Shown piece after piece: positions 4,728-12,031 of a DNA stretch of 13,189 bases (position 1 is the first letter of the stretch; each line of letters starts with the position of its first letter). Made by a program: the position numbers and the translations under genes. Origin of the DNA: Burkholderiales bacterium UBA1834 (GTDB lineage Bacteria; Pseudomonadota; Gammaproteobacteria; Burkholderiales; Burkholderiaceae_C); contig DDJC01000032.1 of NCBI GenBank assembly GCA_002339015.1, positions 1 to 13,189 on the forward strand. Direction: 5' to 3'. The notes under the pieces were generated by a model that ran no database searches, was not told the DNA's origin, and worked only from the letters and a program-made list of their open reading frames with translations.

Positions 4728-5627
4728 ATGCCCCAATTGCCCTGCCGCTTTCGTCACGCCGCCCTGGTGGGCAAGTACCACGCGCGTGGTATCCGGCCTG
4801 TTCTGGAGGACGTGGCCCACCTGCTCGCACGCGCCGGCCTGGACGTCTCGCTGGAGCTTGAAACCGCACAGAACACGGGCATGACGGACTATCCTGCGCT
4901 GTCGGTGCAGGACATCGGCAAGCAGTGCGACGTGGCCGTGGTGCTGGGCGGCGACGGCACCATGCTGGCCATCGCCCGCGAGCTGGCGCCGTTTGACATC
5001 CCGCTGATCGGCATCAACCAGGGCCGCCTGGGCTTCATCACCGACATCCAGCACAAGGAAATGGCCACCGCCCTGCCCCTGATGCTGAGCGGCCAGTACG
5101 AGGAAGAAAAGCGCGCCGTGCTGGCCGGCGCCGTGCTGCGCCCCAACCGGTACGGCGGCGTCGACACGATTTACGAAGGCTTCGCGATCAACGAAGTGGT
5201 CGTGAGCCGGGGCGCCACCGCCAGCATGGTGGAACTGCGTGCCGAGGTCGATGGCCAGTTCGTGGCCAACTACCGTGCCGACGGCCTGATCGTGGCCTCG
5301 CCCACCGGCTCCACGGCCTACGCGCTGTCGGCCGGCGGCCCCATCATCCACCCCGGCCTGGGCGGCTGGGTGGTCGTGCCGATCGCTTCGCACACGCTGT
5401 CGAACCGGCCGATCGTGGTGCCGGATTCGGGCACCATCACCATCGAGATCGTGGCGGCCAAGGACGCGAGCATGAACTTCGACATGCAGAGCCTGGCCAG
5501 TCTGCTGCCCGGCGACCGCGTCACCGTGCGCCGATCGCCCCACCGGGTGCGCTTCCTCCACCCCAAGGGGTGGAACTATTACGCCACCTTGCGCCGAAAG
5601 CTGCGCTGGAACGAAGGAGTGAGCTGA
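4728..5627 (+). CDS. nadK: NAD kinase
   Basis: This 299-residue enzyme phosphorylates NAD to NADP using ATP in the cytoplasm. Family motifs are all present: GGDGT at 74-78 with catalytic Asp76, the NE pair of FAINEVVVSRG at 155-156, SPTGSTAYALSAGGP at 191-205, and a C-terminal half rich in the expected beta-strand pattern (NRPIVVPDSGTI). I chose ATG 4728 because the protein from there begins with the usual FRHAALVGKYHARG-like first strand. An in-frame ATG at 4695 would add 11 unlikely residues. No ribosome-binding site precedes 4728, consistent with a leaderless transcript. The TGA stop overlaps the recN ATG by one base, so the two genes are translationally coupled. Confidence 0.97.
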   Translation: MPQLPCRFRHAALVGKYHARGIRPVLEDVAHLLARAGLDVSLELETAQNTGMTDYPALSVQDIGKQCDVAVVLGGDGTMLAIARELAPFDIPLIGINQGRLGFITDIQHKEMATALPLMLSGQYEEEKRAVLAGAVLRPNRYGGVDTIYEGFAINEVVVSRGATASMVELRAEVDGQFVANYRADGLIVASPTGSTAYALSAGGPIIHPGLGGWVVVPIASHTLSNRPIVVPDSGTITIEIVAAKDASMNFDMQSLASLLPGDRVTVRRSPHRVRFLHPKGWNYYATLRRKLRWNEGVS

Positions 5628-7381
5628 TGCTGCGTCGCCTGACCCTGCGGGATTTCGTGATCGTCACGGCCCTGGAAGTGGATCTGGGCGCCGGTTTCAC
5701 GGCCCTGACCGGCGAGACCGGCGCGGGCAAGTCCATCCTGATCGACGCGCTGCAACTGGCCCTGGGCAGCCGCAGCGATGCCGGCGTGGTGCGCGAAGGC
5801 GCGGCGCGCGCGGACATCACCGCCGAGTTCGAGCCCTCTGCCCCGCTGATCGCCCGCCTGGCGCCTTGGCTGGAAGAAGCCGGTTTCGATGCCATCGACG
5901 AGGAGCAGCCCACCCTGCTGCTACGCCGTGTGGTCGATGCGCAAGGCAAGAGCCGCGCCTGGATCAACGGCAGCACCGCCACCGTGGCGCAACTGCGCGA
6001 ACTGGGCGAGCACCTGGTCGACATCCACGGCCAGCACGCCTGGCAGAGCCTGACCCGTGCCGATTCGGTGCGCGCCCTGGTGGATGCGCAGGCCGGCGTG
6101 GACACACCCGCGCTGCAGGCTGCATGGTCCGCCCGCCGCGACGCCCAGCGCCGGCTGGACGAGGCCAAGGCCCGCCAGGCCAGCCTGGACAGCGAGCGCG
6201 AGCGCCTGCAATGGCAGATCACCGAGCTGGACAAGCTCAACCCCGGCGCCGACGAGTGGCCCGCGCTGAACGCCGAGCACCAGCGCCTGGCGCACGGCCA
6301 GGCCATCCTGGATGCGGCGCAACTGGCCTTGAACGCCGTCTCCGACGCCGATGACAGCGCCGACAGCCTGACCTCGCGCGCCATCCATGCGCTGGAAGAC
6401 GTCGCCGGGGTGGAGCCCCACCTGGGCAACGCGCTGGAGGTGCTGCGCAGCGCCCAGGCCCAACTGCAGGACGCCGCCCACAGCCTGAACGCCGCGCTGC
6501 GTCACACCGAACTCGATCCTGATCGCCTGGGCGAGCTGGACGCGCGCCTGTCGACCTGGATGGGCCTGGCCCGGCGCTTTCGCAAGACCGCCGACGAACT
6601 GCCCGCCACCCTGCAGGCCTGGAAGACCGAGCTGGCCGAGCTGGACGCCGCCGCCGACCTGCAAGCCCTGGCCCGCGAGGCCGAGAAAGCCCATGCCGCC
6701 TGGCTGAAAGTGGCGCAGGCCGTGTCGCGCCAGCGTGCCAAGGCTGCGCCGCAACTGGCCGCCAGCGTCACGCAGGCCATGCAAACGCTGGGCATGGCCG
6801 GTGGCCGCTTCGAGGTGGCCCTGACCGCGCAGCCCGAGCCGCAGGCTTATGGCCTGGAGTCGGCCGAGTTTCTGGTGGCTGGCCACGCCGGGAGCACGCC
6901 GCGTCCGCTGGGCAAGGTCGCATCGGGTGGTGAGTTGTCGCGCCTGGCGCTGGCGATTGCCGTGACCACCTCGCAACAGGCCGGCGCGGACGAACAGGTC
7001 GACACGCTGATCTTCGACGAGATCGACTCCGGCGTGGGCGGCCAGGTGGCCGATACCGTGGGCCGCCTGATGCAGCAACTGGGCGAAGGCCGCCAGGTAT
7101 TGGCCGTGACCCACCTGGCGCAAGTGGCCGCCAGTGCGCACCACCACCTGGTGGTGAGCAAGGCACTGCAAGGCGGCAGCACCACCAGCGACATCCGCCC
7201 GGTGGACGGCGACAGCCGCGTGCACGAGGTGGCCCGCATGCTGGGCGGCAGCATCACCGACACCAGCCGCGCGCATGCGCAGGCCATGCTGAAGCAGGCG
7301 CATGAGGCCGCCGTGAGCGGCCAAGCCACCGCCGGTGCTGCGCGCGCAGGCAAAGGCGGCAAGCGCCGCGAAGCCGCATGA
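5627..7381 (+). CDS. recN: DNA repair protein RecN
   Basis: This 584-residue SMC-like ATPase acts in double-strand break repair. Walker A is GETGAGKS (29-36), the ABC signature is SGGELSRLALA (from 433), and Walker B is LIFDEIDSGVGG (Asp464, Glu465), followed by the Q..AVTHLAQVA H-loop. The middle (about 150-380) is rich in Ala, Gln, Glu and Leu with heptad-like spacing, as expected for the coiled-coil arms. The start at 5627 is set by AAGGAG (5614-5619) seven bases upstream and the TGATG overlap with nadK. The frame is open upstream, but the extra residues overlap nadK and lack the fold. I see no LexA-box-like sequence just upstream, so expression is probably through the nadK transcript. Confidence 0.97.
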   Translation: MLRRLTLRDFVIVTALEVDLGAGFTALTGETGAGKSILIDALQLALGSRSDAGVVREGAARADITAEFEPSAPLIARLAPWLEEAGFDAIDEEQPTLLLRRVVDAQGKSRAWINGSTATVAQLRELGEHLVDIHGQHAWQSLTRADSVRALVDAQAGVDTPALQAAWSARRDAQRRLDEAKARQASLDSERERLQWQITELDKLNPGADEWPALNAEHQRLAHGQAILDAAQLALNAVSDADDSADSLTSRAIHALEDVAGVEPHLGNALEVLRSAQAQLQDAAHSLNAALRHTELDPDRLGELDARLSTWMGLARRFRKTADELPATLQAWKTELAELDAAADLQALAREAEKAHAAWLKVAQAVSRQRAKAAPQLAASVTQAMQTLGMAGGRFEVALTAQPEPQAYGLESAEFLVAGHAGSTPRPLGKVASGGELSRLALAIAVTTSQQAGADEQVDTLIFDEIDSGVGGQVADTVGRLMQQLGEGRQVLAVTHLAQVAASAHHHLVVSKALQGGSTTSDIRPVDGDSRVHEVARMLGGSITDTSRAHAQAMLKQAHEAAVSGQATAGAARAGKGGKRREAA

Positions 7382-7417
7382 GCCGCTGTTGCCGCCACGA
7401 TCACCTGGAAGTACCCC

Positions 7418-8350
7418 ATGAGCGCCGCGCTTGACATCGTTGTGCTGACCGGCATGTCCGGCTCGGGCAAGTCCATCGCCTTGAACGCGCTTGAGGATGC
7501 CGGCTACTACTGTGTGGACAACCTGCCGCCCGAGCTGTTGACGCAACTGCTCACGCTCGAGCGCCAGCGTGCCGCAGTCGATGCCGGCCCGACGCGCCTG
7601 CTGGCCGTGGCCGTGGACGCGCGCAGCGCCAAGTCGCTGCACCACCTGCTGCCCGTGCTGGACAATCTGCGCACCGAGGGCACCGTGGTGCGCCCGCTGT
7701 TCCTGGATGCAAGCAATGAGGCCCTGCTGCGGCGCTTCTCCGAAACGCGGCGCCCGCACCCGCTGTCGCCACAGGCCTCTCAGCGAGGCAAGGCCGATGG
7801 CGACACCGCCTCCATGCCGCTGGACGACGATTCGGCCCAGGCCCTGCTGGACACCATCGAGCGCGAACGCGAACTGCTGGAGCCACTGCGCGAGCGCTCG
7901 GCGATCATCGACACCACCCTGCTGCGCCCCGCGCAACTGCGCACCTGGGTGCGCCACACCGTGCAGGCCCTGCCCTCGCGGCTGACGCTGGTGTTCCAGT
8001 CGTTCGCGTACAAGCACGGCGTGCCGCTGGACGCAGACTTCGTGTTCGACTCGCGCATGCTGCCCAACCCGCATTACATCAAGGAGCTCAAGCCCTTGAC
8101 GGGACGGGATCAGCCGGTGATCGACTACCTGCGCGAGCAGCCTGAAGCAGGCGAACTGATCGCCCAGATCGAGGCCTTCCTGCTGCGCTGGCTGCCTGCG
8201 CTGGAGAGCGATCAGCGCAGCTACGTGACCGTGGCCATCGGCTGCACCGGCGGGCAACACCGTTCCGTGTACTGCGTGGAGCAACTGGTGCAGCGCTTTG
8301 CGGGCCGCAACGTGGTGCTGGCCCGGCACCGGGAGCAGGACGGGCGCTGA
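7418..8350 (+). CDS. rapZ: RNase adapter protein RapZ
   Basis: This 310-residue nucleotide-binding protein has Walker A GMSGSGKS (12-19), followed by ALNALEDAGYYCVDNLP, then FSETRRPHPL, DSRMLPNPHY, and the C-terminal GCTGGQHRS (275-283), all hallmarks of RapZ (YvcJ family). In E. coli RapZ directs RNase E to the small RNA GlmZ and so adjusts glucosamine-6-phosphate synthesis; in betaproteobacteria its partner is less certain. It is longer than the 284-residue E. coli protein, with about 20 extra residues (roughly 115-138, SQRGKADGDTASMPLDDD) between FSETRR and the LLEPLRER helix. It lies 36 bp after recN in the same direction with GGAAG before the ATG, so it is probably cotranscribed. Confidence 0.96.
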   Translation: MSAALDIVVLTGMSGSGKSIALNALEDAGYYCVDNLPPELLTQLLTLERQRAAVDAGPTRLLAVAVDARSAKSLHHLLPVLDNLRTEGTVVRPLFLDASNEALLRRFSETRRPHPLSPQASQRGKADGDTASMPLDDDSAQALLDTIERERELLEPLRERSAIIDTTLLRPAQLRTWVRHTVQALPSRLTLVFQSFAYKHGVPLDADFVFDSRMLPNPHYIKELKPLTGRDQPVIDYLREQPEAGELIAQIEAFLLRWLPALESDQRSYVTVAIGCTGGQHRSVYCVEQLVQRFAGRNVVLARHREQDGR

Positions 8351-8372
8351 GCCCGCACCTGCCCTCGCCTGC

Positions 8373-9302
8373 TCAGCGGGCCTGTGCGGCCGCGTCGCGC
8401 AGCGCCTTCTTCAACTGCTCGCCGATCTCCGGCTTGCCCACGAAGGGATCCGTCGGGTTGCGCACCTGCACCACGTCCTCCAGGCGCGTCTGCACCATGG
8501 CCAGGGCCTGCGGGTGGGTGTACAGGTAGAACTGGCCATTCTCGACGCCATCGAACACCAGCTTGGCCACGTCGGTCGCCGTGAGGCGGCCCGAGGTGAC
8601 GGCCTTGCTGCTCATCACCTGCGCGATCATCTGGCTGGCCGTGGGCTGGGCATCGCTGCGCAGCGCTTCGGGACGGTTGCGGTGCGATTGGTGGATGCCG
8701 GTGGGCACAAAGTACGGACACAGCACCGAGGCGCTGACCTGGTCCGTCACCAGCGCCAGATCCTGGTACAGCGTTTCGCTCAGGCTGACCACGGCGTGCT
8801 TGCTCACGTTGTAGGCACCCATGTTGGGCGCGTTGAGCAGGCCGGCCATCGAGGCCACGTTGACGATGTGCCCCGTCCACGACGGATCCTTGCGGGCGGC
8901 TTCGAGCATCAGCGGCGTGAAGATGCGCACGCCATGGATCACGCCGAACAGGTTCACGCCCAGCACCCATTCCCAGTCACGCTGGGTGTGCTCCCAGATC
9001 AGGCCGCCATGGGCCACGCCGGCATTGTTGACCACCAGGTGTGGCACGCCGAAGCGCTCCAGGCACAGGTCGGCCAGGGCCTGGATGTCTTCCGCGCGCG
9101 AGACATCGCCGCGCAGCGAGACGACCTTGGCGCCGGCCTTGGTCAGCTCGGCCACGGCAGCCTCCAGCGCATCGGCCTGCACATCGGTGAGGACCAGGTT
9201 CATGCCTCGCGATGCGCCCAGGCGCGCCAGTTCAAGCCCGAAGCCGCTGCCGGCGCCGGTGATCACAGCCGTGCGGCCGGCTTTGAGTTCCAGTGTGGAC
9301 AT
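8373..9302 (-). CDS. SDR-family NAD(P)-dependent oxidoreductase
   Basis: At 309 residues this is a short-chain dehydrogenase with a longer C-terminal tail than a minimal 250-residue SDR. Visible motifs are TGAGSGFG (15-22), VVNNAG (90-95), catalytic Ser151, and YNVSK (Tyr164, Lys168). Asp40 ends the second strand (NLVLTD), which usually favours NAD over NADP. The start has AAAGG nine bases upstream. It is the last gene of the minus-strand catabolic cluster, 24 bp after the MDR gene, and converges on rapZ with only 22 bp between the stops. The substrate is unknown; the position suggests oxidation of a hydroxyl or reduction of a ketone in the pathway of the upstream acyl-CoA dehydrogenase. Confidence 0.93.
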   Translation of the reverse strand: MSTLELKAGRTAVITGAGSGFGLELARLGASRGMNLVLTDVQADALEAAVAELTKAGAKVVSLRGDVSRAEDIQALADLCLERFGVPHLVVNNAGVAHGGLIWEHTQRDWEWVLGVNLFGVIHGVRIFTPLMLEAARKDPSWTGHIVNVASMAGLLNAPNMGAYNVSKHAVVSLSETLYQDLALVTDQVSASVLCPYFVPTGIHQSHRNRPEALRSDAQPTASQMIAQVMSSKAVTSGRLTATDVAKLVFDGVENGQFYLYTHPQALAMVQTRLEDVVQVRNPTDPFVGKPEIGEQLKKALRDAAAQAR

Positions 9303-9326
9303 GGATGATGCCTTTCTTGCAATGGA

Positions 9327-10355
9327 TCAGATCAGCTTGACGAGCTGCTTGCCGAAGTTCTTGCCCTTGAGCAGGCCCAGGAAGGCCTCGGGCGCGCTGG
9401 CGATGCCATCGGCCACGGATTCGCGGAACTTCATCTTGCCGGAGGCGACCATGCCGCCCAGCTCCTTGGTGGCATCAGGCCACACCTCGGGATGCTCGCT
9501 CACGATGAAGCCTTCGATCTTCAGGCGCGACACCAGGATCAGCGAGGGATTGGCCAGGGGCAGCGGCTGGCCGTCGTAGCCGGCGATCATCCCGCACATG
9601 GCAATGCGGCCGAAGGCATTCATGCGCAGCATCACGGCGTCCAGGATCATGCCGCCCACGTTCTCGAAGTAGCCGTCGATGCCGTTGGGCGTCGCGGCCT
9701 TGAGCGCAGCATAAAAGGCCTTGGGCTCCTTGTGCTCCTTGTAGTCGATGCAGGCGTCGAAGCCCAGCTCGTCGACCACGTAGCGGCACTTGTCGACACC
9801 ACCGGCCACGCCCACCACACGGCAGCCACGTGCCTTGGCCAACTGGCCCACCACGCTGCCCACCGCACCGCTGGCGGCACTGACCACCACCGTCTCGCCT
9901 TCCTTGGGGTTGATGATCTTGACCAGCCCGTACCAGCCCGTCACGCCCGGCATGCCCACCGAGCCCAGGTAGGCCGACAAGGGGATGTGCGTGGTGTCGA
10001 CCTTGTGGATGGCGCCGCGCACATTGGCATCGACCACCGAGTACTCCTGCCAGCCGCCCATGCCCAGCACCTTGTCGCCCACCGCGAACTTGGGGTGCTT
10101 GCTGGCGACCACTTCGCCCACGGTGCCGCCGATCATCACCTCGTTCAGGGGCTGGGGTTGCGCATAGCTCTTGCTCTCGTTCATGCGGCCACGCATGTAC
10201 GGGTCGAGCGACAGGAAGTGGTGACGCACCACCACCTGGCCATCGGTCAGCTCGGCCTGCGAAGGCACGGGCAGCTCGACGAGCTTGAAGTTGTCGGTGG
10301 TGGCTTCGCCCTGGGGACGGGAGGCCAGTTGGATCTGGCGGTTGACTTGGCTCAT
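9327..10355 (-). CDS. NADP-dependent MDR oxidoreductase (zinc-independent, CurA/leukotriene-B4-DH-like)
   Basis: From ATG 10353-10355 the protein has 342 residues, typical of the family. It begins with NRQIQLASRPQGEAT and contains LSLDPYMRGRMNESKSY (about 49-64) and GVTGWYGL (137-144). It also has the nucleotide-binding segment VSAASGAVGSVVGQLAKARG (158-177) and the later YFENVGG and MCGMIAGY blocks. These match the zinc-free medium-chain reductases that reduce activated C=C bonds of enones with NADPH. An upstream extension of 79 residues is open but has shadow-frame composition and overlaps the thioesterase gene. No strong ribosome-binding site is visible. Its place between thioesterase and SDR suggests an alkene-reducing or detoxifying step in the cluster. 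Confidence 0.93.
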   Translation of the reverse strand: MSQVNRQIQLASRPQGEATTDNFKLVELPVPSQAELTDGQVVVRHHFLSLDPYMRGRMNESKSYAQPQPLNEVMIGGTVGEVVASKHPKFAVGDKVLGMGGWQEYSVVDANVRGAIHKVDTTHIPLSAYLGSVGMPGVTGWYGLVKIINPKEGETVVVSAASGAVGSVVGQLAKARGCRVVGVAGGVDKCRYVVDELGFDACIDYKEHKEPKAFYAALKAATPNGIDGYFENVGGMILDAVMLRMNAFGRIAMCGMIAGYDGQPLPLANPSLILVSRLKIEGFIVSEHPEVWPDATKELGGMVASGKMKFRESVADGIASAPEAFLGLLKGKNFGKQLVKLI

Positions 10356-10410
10356 GGGTGGTCTACTACGCGGTGCGATGAGGGTTGTTCGGTGGTGTCC
10401 CGGCAGATGC

Positions 10411-10878
10411 TCAATCAGAGCCCGGGCCTTGCAGGATCGGCGTGGCCGCGGGACGCGCCTCGCGGCCCGAGATGGGCAAGGCGCGCAGGAACTTGAAGGT
10501 GGCCGTGGCGTGGGCACACAGTTCGCCATCACCGCCGAGGATGCGGCCTTCGCAGAAGGCCAGCTTGGCCGTGCTGTGCAGAATGCTGCCATGCGCGGTG
10601 AGCAGGCCCAGGCCAGGGCGCATGAAACTGGTCTTCATCTCCAGCGTGACCAGGCCCGGCCCACCATCGGGCAGGTGGCGGTGGATGCTGCGTGCGGCAT
10701 GCGCCATGACCACGTCGAGCAGGGTCATCAGCACACCGCCGTGGGCCACGCCAAAGGAGTTGGTGTGCGCATCTTCGCGCAGTTGCAGGGTCAGCTCGGC
10801 CTGTCCGCCTTCGTAGCGCTGCAGCTCGGCGCCCAGCACGTTCACGAAGGGGATGTTGACGGCAAACGGAATGGCCAT
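10411..10878 (-). CDS. PaaI-family hotdog thioesterase
   Basis: This 155-residue protein has a single hotdog domain. The active-site helix region reads NSFGVAHGGVLMTLLD (40-55), with HGG at 46-48 and Asp55 in the usual nucleophile/base position. LVTLEMKTSFMRPG is the central strand, and HSTAKLAFCEGRI the one after it. PaaI-type enzymes hydrolyse acyl-CoA thioesters, often to recover CoA from dead-end intermediates. The C-terminal 20 residues (about 136-155) are probably a disordered tail. It sits 22 bp after the FabG-like SDR and 55 bp before the MDR gene, within the catabolic cluster. The acyl group is unknown. Confidence 0.92.
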   Translation of the reverse strand: MAIPFAVNIPFVNVLGAELQRYEGGQAELTLQLREDAHTNSFGVAHGGVLMTLLDVVMAHAARSIHRHLPDGGPGLVTLEMKTSFMRPGLGLLTAHGSILHSTAKLAFCEGRILGGDGELCAHATATFKFLRALPISGREARPAATPILQGPGSD

Positions 10879-10900
10879 GGTGCTCGGCTCAGGTACGTGA

Positions 10901-11701
10901 TCAGCCGCCCGTGCAGGCGCTCACGCCACCATCGACCGCCAGGATCTGGCCGGTGATGTGCTTGCCGGCGTCCGAGGCCAGCAGCACGGTGGCGCCCTTC
11001 AGGTCCTCGTCGTCGCCCACGCGCAGCAGCGGTGCGTGCTTGGCGATGTTGTCTTCGCCGACAGCGCCCAGCAGGCCCGCCGTCATCTTGCTCGGGAAGA
11101 AGCCCGGCGCGATGGCGTTGACGTTGATGCCCAGCTGGCCCCACTCGCAGGCCAGCGCACGCGTGAAGTTCACGACGGCGCCCTTGCTGGTGTTGTAGGC
11201 GATGGTCTGCATGAAGGGCGGGTTGCCGCCCAGGCCGGCGATGGAGGCCACGTTGATGATGCGGCCCTTCTTGCGGGCGATCATGCTGCGCTTGGCAATG
11301 GCCTGCGACAGCAGGAAGTAGCCGCGCACGTTGAGGTTCATCACCTTGTCCCAGGCTTCGAGCGGGTGGTCCTGCGCGGGCGCGCCCCAGGTGGCGCCGG
11401 CATTGTTGACCAGGATGTCGACATCGCCCACGCGCTCCAGCGTCTCGCTGACCAGGCGCTCGATGTCGTCAGGGTTGCCGGCGTCGGCCGCCACCCAGCG
11501 GGCGTCGATGCCCGCGTCCTGCAGCGCGGCCACGGCCTGCTCCAGATCAGCCGCCTTGCGCGAGCTGATCACGACCTTGGCACCGGCCTCACCCAGCGCA
11601 TGGGCCATCTGCAGGCCCAGGCCACGGGAGCCGCCAGTGACCAGGGCCACACGGCCGGTCAGATCGAAGAGTTGCTGAACCTTGCGGGGGGTGTTGCTCA
11701 T
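10901..11701 (-). CDS. FabG-like SDR oxidoreductase
   Basis: This 266-residue classical SDR has TGGSRGLG (22-29), LVNNAG (97-102), catalytic Ser153, and YNTSK (Tyr169, Lys173). The C-terminus ends with TGQILAVDGG, as in 3-oxoacyl reductases and gluconate 5-dehydrogenases. Arg48 after the second strand (VVISSRK) suggests NADP(H) preference, in contrast to the other SDR of this cluster. AAGGA lies seven bases before the ATG. It lies 26 bp after the Dabb gene. A 3-hydroxyacyl-CoA or similar substrate is plausible from the neighbouring acyl-CoA dehydrogenase, but this is inference. Confidence 0.94.
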   Translation of the reverse strand: MSNTPRKVQQLFDLTGRVALVTGGSRGLGLQMAHALGEAGAKVVISSRKAADLEQAVAALQDAGIDARWVAADAGNPDDIERLVSETLERVGDVDILVNNAGATWGAPAQDHPLEAWDKVMNLNVRGYFLLSQAIAKRSMIARKKGRIINVASIAGLGGNPPFMQTIAYNTSKGAVVNFTRALACEWGQLGINVNAIAPGFFPSKMTAGLLGAVGEDNIAKHAPLLRVGDDEDLKGATVLLASDAGKHITGQILAVDGGVSACTGG

Positions 11702-11727
11702 GATTGCATCCTTGTACTGCGGGCGGA

Positions 11728-12009
11728 TCAGACGGTGTAATCCAGCACGTGGCGGGTCGAGGCCATCTCGCGAATCTGCTTGACCACTTCCTGGTGGTGC
11801 GGGTGCGGCTGGTAGGCGTCCAGCGCCTCGGCATCGGCGAAGGTGGACACCAGCACCACGTCGCAGTTGGCGTCCAGGCCGTCGGTCTTGATGCCGATGT
11901 CGAACTCATGGATGCCGGGCACCAGGGCCTTGCAGCTGTCCAGCAGGGCCTTGACCCTGGGGGCGTCTTCGGGACGCTTGAGCGTCCACATCACGATGTG
12001 TCTGAGCAT
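11728..12009 (-). CDS. Dabb-domain protein (stress-responsive alpha/beta barrel)
   Basis: This 93-residue protein is one complete Dabb domain. It opens with MLRHIVMWTLK, continues with the CKALVPGI helix-to-strand turn and FDIGIKTDGLDANCDVVLVSTF, and has AYQPHPHHQEVV before the final helix. The family forms dimeric ferredoxin-like barrels. Some members are cyclases or other enzymes acting on polyketide-like or small aromatic compounds; most are uncharacterised. The paired His residues (HPHH) are the usual conserved surface. AAGGA lies ten bases before the ATG. It is packed between the acyl-CoA dehydrogenase (22 bp) and the FabG-like SDR (26 bp), so it is likely to serve that pathway. Confidence 0.93.
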   Translation of the reverse strand: MLRHIVMWTLKRPEDAPRVKALLDSCKALVPGIHEFDIGIKTDGLDANCDVVLVSTFADAEALDAYQPHPHHQEVVKQIREMASTRHVLDYTV

Positions 12010-12031
12010 GGTGCTTGAGTCCTTGAAGTAA

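Noticed and set aside
5921..8329. An 802-codon open frame on the minus strand across recN and rapZ
   Set aside because: It is antisense to two certain genes and rich in Gln, His, Gly and Ala, as expected from reverse-reading high-GC codons. It has no domain, and the length is a by-product of rare stop codons at high GC.
8341..8355. CGGGC/GCCCG stem over the rapZ stop codon as a terminator
   Set aside because: The 5-bp stem overlaps coding sequence and has no T-tract on either strand.
10356..10592. A 79-residue N-terminal extension of the MDR oxidoreductase
   Set aside because: It would overlap the thioesterase gene out of frame and has Pro/Arg/Ser-rich shadow composition. The family starts at the MSQVNRQ methionine.
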